Source: JBGPLJ01 sp035644395 (GTDB lineage: Bacteria; Pseudomonadota; Gammaproteobacteria; Steroidobacterales; Steroidobacteraceae). Taken from it: 64,000 nucleotides of DNA. Shown piece by piece: positions 59,998-64,000 of this stretch. The position numbers and the translations under genes are program-made. Below the pieces are notes generated by a model. That model was not told where the DNA came from. It worked only from the letters and a program-made list of their open reading frames with translations, and made no database searches. Position 1 is the first letter of the stretch; every line of letters starts with the position of its first letter. The stretch is taken from the NCBI GenBank assembly GCA_035644395.1, contig DASQOR010000088.1:1-64000 (forward strand), given 5' to 3'.

Positions 59998-60252
59998 TCA
60001 GCCGGGCGGGTCGGCGAGTGGTCCCAGTACCTTCATCACGAACACGGCCTTGCCCTCCCCCTCGAACGTCCGCCGGCATTCCGCAGCGAGCACCGCGAAT
60101 ACCTGCCCGTATTCCCCGAACACCTGCGTGCTCATGCTGTTGGTGACGACCTTGAGGCCCGCATGGGCGTTCAGGCGCTTGATGAAATCCGCGATCGGCG
60201 GAATGTAGTCTTCCGCGAGCGGGTACAGGCTGATCTCGACTCCGATGTCCAT
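59998..60252 (-). CDS. YkoF/MTH1187-like thiamine-binding protein
   Basis: 84 residues, one small ferredoxin-like domain: VEISLYPLAEDYIPPIADFI followed by TNSMSTQVFGEY. This is the single-domain form of the HMP/thiamine-binding YkoF family. No signal peptide is present, so it acts in the cytoplasm. It lies between the receptor (12 bp gap) and the PnuT-like gene, under the same riboswitch. It could chaperone or store thiamine, or help the transporter and kinase. Binding is inferred from family and context, not seen. Confidence 0.85.
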   Translation of the reverse strand: MDIGVEISLYPLAEDYIPPIADFIKRLNAHAGLKVVTNSMSTQVFGEYGQVFAVLAAECRRTFEGEGKAVFVMKVLGPLADPPG

Positions 60253-60264
60253 GCATTGCTCCCG

Positions 60265-62346
60265 TCAGAATCTGTAGTCGACCGTCACACCCCACTGGCG
60301 CGGGTCGCCGAGGCGCAGGTAAAGCTTGTCCGGAAAATCCGGCGGTTCGTTGCCGAAGAAGAAGCCGCGGACCGCGTAGCGTACGTCGAAGACGTTCCGG
60401 CCCCAGACCGTCGCGCTCCAGCGCTCGGCCGCGTAGCCGAAGCGCAGGTTCACCAGGGTGTACGGGTGCGACTGCTCGTCGTTGCTCGCGTCGAAATAGA
60501 AATTGTCCTTGCCCGCGACGTCCAGGTGCGCGAGCCAGCCGCGTGGATGCTGGTAGCCGATCGAGACCGAGTATTCGTACTCCGGAGCGCTCGCCTGCTC
60601 CCGGCCGTCGAGATCGCGGTCGCCGAACAGATAGTCGATGTAGCGTGTACTCAGGAGCCCGAGCGTCGCCCCGAGATCCCAGCGTTCGGTCACCGCCCAG
60701 CGCCACGACGATTCGAGGCCGTAGTTTTCGCCGCGCGCGTTGTCGGTATAGAAGACAAAAAGCGGATTCGCCGGATCGGGCTGGATCGACGTGCTCACCT
60801 GCTGGTTCTGCCGGCGCGAGTAGAAGAGCGACGCGTCCCCGGTCACGCGCCCCGCGAGCCATCCTCCCTTCAGGCCCAACTCGATGTTCGCAAGCGTCTC
60901 GGGCCCGAACCGGCGGCGGTCGTCCGGCACCCCGGGGCCGATATTGAATCCGCCCGTCTTGTAGCCGCGGGAAAGCGCGAAGTAGGCCGTGCGCGCGTCG
61001 TCGACCTGGTAGTTGAGCGCGATCTCGCCGCCCCACATCGTGTCGGCAGGTTCGAAATGCTCGGCGTCGCTGTCCCGATAATCCGCGCTCCAGCGCTCGA
61101 GCCTGAAGCCGCCCGTCAGGGCGAATCGATCCGCGAGCGGCCAGCGCACCTGGCCGTAGGCTGCCAGCGTATCGGCGCCGTAGGTGCTCGTGAGCGCCGT
61201 CAGGACTTCGCCGTTGTAGACATCGAGCCCGTCGTTGTCCTCGTCGAGCTTCAGGTAGTAGAGGCCGGCGACCCAGCTGCGCTCGCCGAACGCTTCGGCG
61301 CGATCCGTTCCGTTCGCCGAGCCCAGGCGCAGCTCCGCCGTCGCCGTCTCGTGCCGGCGAAGCGTCCGCGACGTGTAGTCGTTCGGTGCGAACGCTCCCC
61401 AGTCGACATCGTTGCCCCAGTCACCGTCGTAGCTCTGCTCCATGTCGGAATGCGCGAAGGTCGCGAGCGCGAGCAGGTCCACGGAATCCGCGAAGTGGTG
61501 ATCGACGCGCAGCGCCCCGGCGAGCGACCGCTGCGAATCCATTCCCGGCTTGTCGGACAAGGTCGTGTACGAATTGTCGATTGCAAACGCATCGTAGCCG
61601 TTCGCGAGGTCGGCATAGAGCGCCGTGACGTCGACCGTGGTCGCGGCCGATGGCGCCCAGTGCAGTTTGCCGCGTGCGGTCAGCTCGTCGCGCCGATTGG
61701 TGTCGTCGCGACCGAGATAGGCGTTGTGGCGGAAACCGTCCGCCCGATAGTCCTGCAGGCTCAGGCGCAAGCCGAGCGCATCGCCGCCGAGCGGCCCGCT
61801 CACCGCGGCGCCCAGCGCGCGCGTGTCGTCCTCGCCGAGCGTGAGCTCGGTGCGTGCCGTGAGCTCGGGATCGGGATCGAGCGTCTTGAACTTGATGAGG
61901 CCCGCGAGCGCGTTCGCGCCGTAGCGCGTGCCCTGCGGACCGCGCAGCACCTCGACCTGCTGCACGTCGAACAGGGTTGCCGGCATGCCGATGCCGCTGA
62001 AATCGATGTCGTCGATGAGAAAGCCGACCGAAGGGTTCGGTGCGCCCTGGTACTGCTCGAGCTCGCCGATGCCGCGCAGCTGGAAGTAGCGCGGCCGCGA
62101 GGTCGCACCCGCCCAGTTCAGGTTCGGCACGAGACTCAGTACGTCCTCGAAGTGCTGCACGCCCGATTGTTGCAGCGTCTTTTCCGGCAGCACCGTGACG
62201 CTCGCCGGGACGTCCCGCAGGCTTTCGTCCCTGAGCGTCGCCGTCACGACGATTTCATCGAGCCAGTCCGGCTCCGCGGCGTACGCACTGAAGGCGCCTG
62301 CGCACGCAACCACGCCGGGAGCAAGCCTGAGTTTCAACGATGTCAT
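60265..62346 (-). CDS. TonB-dependent receptor, probable thiamine/precursor receptor
   Basis: About 693 residues from the ATG at 62346, where an AAGGGG site lies 10 bp upstream; the longer frame runs into the riboswitch. The signal peptide (APGVVACAGAFSAYA) is followed by a TonB box (DEIVVTATLRDESL), a plug domain (VPASVTVLPEKTLQQSGVQH, then VEVLRGPQGTRYGANALAGL) and a beta barrel ending WGVTVDYRF. By sequence alone the ligand is unclear. The TPP riboswitch and downstream thiamine genes make thiamine, or a thiamine-related compound, the likely ligand, as proposed for THI-regulated outer-membrane receptors in other bacteria. Confidence 0.92.
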   Translation of the reverse strand: MTSLKLRLAPGVVACAGAFSAYAAEPDWLDEIVVTATLRDESLRDVPASVTVLPEKTLQQSGVQHFEDVLSLVPNLNWAGATSRPRYFQLRGIGELEQYQGAPNPSVGFLIDDIDFSGIGMPATLFDVQQVEVLRGPQGTRYGANALAGLIKFKTLDPDPELTARTELTLGEDDTRALGAAVSGPLGGDALGLRLSLQDYRADGFRHNAYLGRDDTNRRDELTARGKLHWAPSAATTVDVTALYADLANGYDAFAIDNSYTTLSDKPGMDSQRSLAGALRVDHHFADSVDLLALATFAHSDMEQSYDGDWGNDVDWGAFAPNDYTSRTLRRHETATAELRLGSANGTDRAEAFGERSWVAGLYYLKLDEDNDGLDVYNGEVLTALTSTYGADTLAAYGQVRWPLADRFALTGGFRLERWSADYRDSDAEHFEPADTMWGGEIALNYQVDDARTAYFALSRGYKTGGFNIGPGVPDDRRRFGPETLANIELGLKGGWLAGRVTGDASLFYSRRQNQQVSTSIQPDPANPLFVFYTDNARGENYGLESSWRWAVTERWDLGATLGLLSTRYIDYLFGDRDLDGREQASAPEYEYSVSIGYQHPRGWLAHLDVAGKDNFYFDASNDEQSHPYTLVNLRFGYAAERWSATVWGRNVFDVRYAVRGFFFGNEPPDFPDKLYLRLGDPRQWGVTVDYRF

Positions 62347-62349
62347 CGG

Positions 62350-62381
62350 CCGGATTCCCCTTGATCTTCGGGAGGATCCGG
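62350..62381 (-). promoter_or_regulatory. Hairpin that can hide the receptor's ribosome-binding site
   Basis: In the transcript CCGGATCCTCCC can pair with GGGGAATCCGG around a short loop. The 3' side includes the AAGGGG ribosome-binding site of the receptor gene. It lies between the TPP aptamer and the start codon and is the likely expression platform: a stem blocking translation when TPP is bound. An alternative pairing for the ligand-free state is not obvious to me. Confidence 0.6.
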
Positions 62382-62410
62382 CGACGCAGTGAATGGGGGG
62401 CCAAGCTGGC

Positions 62411-62506
62411 ACCTGCTCCCTACGCCGGTACTAACCGGATCAGGTTCAAAGGGTTCGCCGGTGCTCACCGGCATCTCAGGTCGTGCTGCACGACCACCCC
62501 GCGGTA
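62411..62506 (-). ncRNA. TPP riboswitch (THI element) aptamer
   Basis: Read on the minus strand: GGGGTG near the 5' end, CTGAGA in the middle, ACCCTTTGAACCTGATC, then GTTAGTACCGGCGTAGGGA. These are the THI-box consensus segments that bind the pyrimidine (CTGAGA) and pyrophosphate side. P1 can form between ACCGC at 62502-62506 and GCAGGT at 62411-62416 with one bulge; a variable stem has GGTGAGCACC. It controls the receptor/YkoF-like/PnuT/kinase operon. Confidence 0.95.
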
Positions 62507-62515
62507 CGGCGGAGG

Positions 62516-62543
62516 ATTCTAGGCGCTCGCTCGACGATTGCAA
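62516..62543 (-). promoter_or_regulatory. Sigma-70 promoter of the thiamine operon
   Basis: The -35 TTGCAA (62538-62543) and -10 TAGAAT (62516-62521) are separated by 16 bp. A start about 7 bases after the -10 would fall just upstream of riboswitch P1, so the transcript would begin with the aptamer. The same gap holds the start region of the divergent phzF-like gene. Confidence 0.7.
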
Positions 62544-62569
62544 CCCTCGACTCGCGGTAAGCTCTGCCG

Positions 62570-63478
62570 ATGGCGTCGAAGAGTCATCCCGTATTCCAGG
62601 TCGACGCGTTCACGCGCCAGCGCTTCTGCGGCAATCCCGCGATCGTCGTGGGCGAAGCGGACGATCTCGAGTCGCCCGAGATGCTGCGCCTCGCGAACGA
62701 ACTGCATAAAGGCGACACCGTGTTCGTGCTGGAGCCCGACGCCGCCGACCATGATCTGCGGCTGCGCTTTTTCACGCCCACGCGCGAAGTGCCGTTCATC
62801 GCGCACGCGACGATCGCCGCCCACTTTGCGCTCGGCGTCGACGGCGCGTCGCAAGCCGGGCACGTGCGCCAGAAGACCGGCGCCGGGATCATCGACGTAC
62901 GCGTGCGCGGTGCCGGCGATGACCGCATCGTCGCGATCTCGCTCGCGGCGCCGACGCTCGGCAAGTCACCGGACGAGCGCGAGCGGACGCAGGTGCTCGA
63001 CGCGCTCGGTCTCGGCTCGGCGGAACTCGATCCGGCCTGCCCGATGCAGGTCGCGCAGAAAGGCGGCACGCGGCTCCTCATCGGCTTGCGATCGGTCCGG
63101 CGGCTCGATTCGCTGAAGCCCGATCTCGCAGCGCTCCGCCGCTTGAGCGCACACGTCGGCGCCGACGGCTATTTCATTTTCGCGCGTGACGGCGCAGCCG
63201 ATGGGTGCTTGACCGAAGCGCGTCTTTTCTGCCCGGCCATCGGCATCGACGAAGATCCCGTGAGCGGCAACGCGCACGGCATGCTCGGCGTGTACCTCTA
63301 CGCGCACGGCCTGCTCGCCGCGACCGACGGCCGCCCGCGCTTCGCGGGTATGCAAGGTCGCGCGCTCGGCCGGCCCGGCCGCGTCCAGATCGAACTCACG
63401 ACGGCCGGCGCGAGCGTCTCCTCCATCACCATCGAAGGCGAAGCGGTGCTCGTCTACCGCACGACCGTCGAGGCCTGA
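62570..63478 (+). CDS. PhzF-family isomerase
   Basis: 302 residues. It opens FQVDAFTRQRFCGNPAIVV, the standard PhzF start; the catalytic Glu region is LANELHKGDTVFV, and FFTPTREVPFIAHATIAAH and FCPAIGIDEDPVSGNAHG mark the two diaminopimelate-epimerase-like halves. Most such proteins outside phenazine clusters have no known substrate, and no phenazine gene is present here. It is divergent from the thiamine operon and converges with the partial gene at the window end. Confidence 0.9.
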   Translation: MASKSHPVFQVDAFTRQRFCGNPAIVVGEADDLESPEMLRLANELHKGDTVFVLEPDAADHDLRLRFFTPTREVPFIAHATIAAHFALGVDGASQAGHVRQKTGAGIIDVRVRGAGDDRIVAISLAAPTLGKSPDERERTQVLDALGLGSAELDPACPMQVAQKGGTRLLIGLRSVRRLDSLKPDLAALRRLSAHVGADGYFIFARDGAADGCLTEARLFCPAIGIDEDPVSGNAHGMLGVYLYAHGLLAATDGRPRFAGMQGRALGRPGRVQIELTTAGASVSSITIEGEAVLVYRTTVEA

Positions 63479-63486
63479 CGCCGTCG

Positions 63487-64000
63487 TCAGTCGGCGGCGA
63501 CCAGGGCGACGCGCTTGCCGTCGGGGCTGAACGCGAGACGCGTGATGTTCTTGAGGCCGGCCCTGGTGAAATCCGCGAACGGCAGCCATGGCCCGCCCGT
63601 CGCGGGATTCCACGCGAGCAGCGCGCCTTCCTGCGCCATCACGATGCGTCCATCGGGCGTCCACGCATAGTCGATGTCGCCGGAACGGAGCGGCCGCGCG
63701 AGATCCGCCACCTGGCGGGTCGCGGGATCGAAGCTTCGAATACGCGTGTCCTTCTCATCCGCGAGATCGACGAAGCTCGCGAGCGGCTTGCGGGGAATCC
63801 GGTGGAGCGAGCGGCCAATGGGGCCCGCGATGCGGTCGTACTTGCCGGTCTTGACGTCCGCGACATAGAGCGCGTTCGGCTCGCCGAGCACGAAGAGCGC
63901 GAGCGTCCGCGCATCGAGCCACACGTGATAGCCGACGGGCTCCGGCGCCTCGAGCACCCGGTGAAAGGAGTCGTTCATCACCGGGAGGCCGCGATCGCCG
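63487..64000 (-). CDS. Beta-propeller (TolB/PD40-like) protein, C-terminal part
   Basis: The frame is open to the window edge, so the gene starts outside. A GTG and an ATG at 63981 and 63978 exist, but the residues before them (GDRGLP) read as coding and the segment begins mid-propeller. Blades are visible as DARTLALFVLGEPNALYVAD, DIDYAWTPDGRIVMAQ and RLAFSPDGKRVALVA, the last being a PD40 (WD40-like) repeat. It ends 8 bp from the phzF-like gene on the other strand. Function unknown. Confidence 0.7.
   Translation of the reverse strand, partial: GDRGLPVMNDSFHRVLEAPEPVGYHVWLDARTLALFVLGEPNALYVADVKTGKYDRIAGPIGRSLHRIPRKPLASFVDLADEKDTRIRSFDPATRQVADLARPLRSGDIDYAWTPDGRIVMAQEGALLAWNPATGGPWLPFADFTRAGLKNITRLAFSPDGKRVALVAAD

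Noticed and set aside
62570..63478. Phenazine biosynthesis cluster
   Set aside because: Only a PhzF-like gene is present. No phzA, B, C, D, E or G homologue is found, and stand-alone PhzF proteins are common.

Overview
The window is high-GC chromosomal DNA with tightly packed genes, many ATGA start/stop overlaps and no gene-free stretch above about 280 bp. Gene content and order point to a gammaproteobacterium, probably near the Xanthomonadales/Nevskiales/Steroidobacterales. The support is the block trmJ-isc-ndk-rlmN-pilW-rodZ-hisS-yfgM-bamB-der, the block queA-tgt-yajC-secD-secF, and the presence of xerD, dsbC, fdxA, the large NAD-glutamate dehydrogenase and fused IcmF. I see no phage, insertion sequence, integron, CRISPR array or plasmid gene, so this is core genome with a few accessory modules.

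Layout. 1-3.8 kb: an operon read leftwards of a TonB siderophore-type receptor and two exported amidohydrolases, the second cut by the window edge. 4-8 kb: an HSL-family esterase divergent from an AraC regulator, then PepSY-TM, a small secreted protein and a PaiB-like flavoprotein. 8-18.7 kb: a long leftward housekeeping block covering ribosome GTPase, BAM lipoprotein, tRNA charging and modification, cell shape, pilus assembly and Fe-S assembly, with an IscU-like protein that lacks most ligands. 18.8-27.5 kb: suhB, an amino-acid permease, TerC, SecDF-YajC and queuosine genes. 27.5-29.9 kb: an ECF sigma factor, zinc anti-sigma factor and double-PDZ periplasmic protein. 29.9-33.9 kb: tRNA-Leu(CAA), Nudix, fdxA, dsbC, xerD and an acyltransferase. 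34-44.9 kb: acyl-CoA metabolism (IcmF, thiolase, enoyl-CoA hydratase, SDR), class I fumarase, ETF-ubiquinone oxidoreductase and ZapE. 45-58 kb: M13 peptidase, HPPD, an E1alpha-E1beta-E2 2-oxoacid dehydrogenase, NAD-GDH, a glycosyltransferase and GpmA. 58-62.5 kb: a [2Fe-2S] ferredoxin and then a thiamine-salvage operon under a TPP riboswitch. 62.5-64 kb: a PhzF-family enzyme and a partial beta-propeller protein.

Together the 34-56 kb genes look like amino-acid and branched-chain acyl-CoA catabolism: HPPD for tyrosine, the E1/E2 complex for oxo acids, hydratase, dehydrogenase, thiolase and mutase for the acyl-CoAs, with electrons passing through ETF-QO and nitrogen released by GDH.

The most notable features are: (1) the thiamine operon, in which a promoter, a TPP aptamer and a hairpin able to mask the ribosome-binding site precede a TonB receptor, a YkoF-like thiamine-binding protein, a PnuC/PnuT transporter and a ThiK-like kinase; (2) the IscU-like protein with a single cysteine, lodged between iscS and iscA; (3) two families of long perfect palindromes starting with GGGGACA, mostly at convergent gene ends, one of which supplies both flanking stop codons; (4) the ECF sigma/anti-sigma/double-PDZ module.
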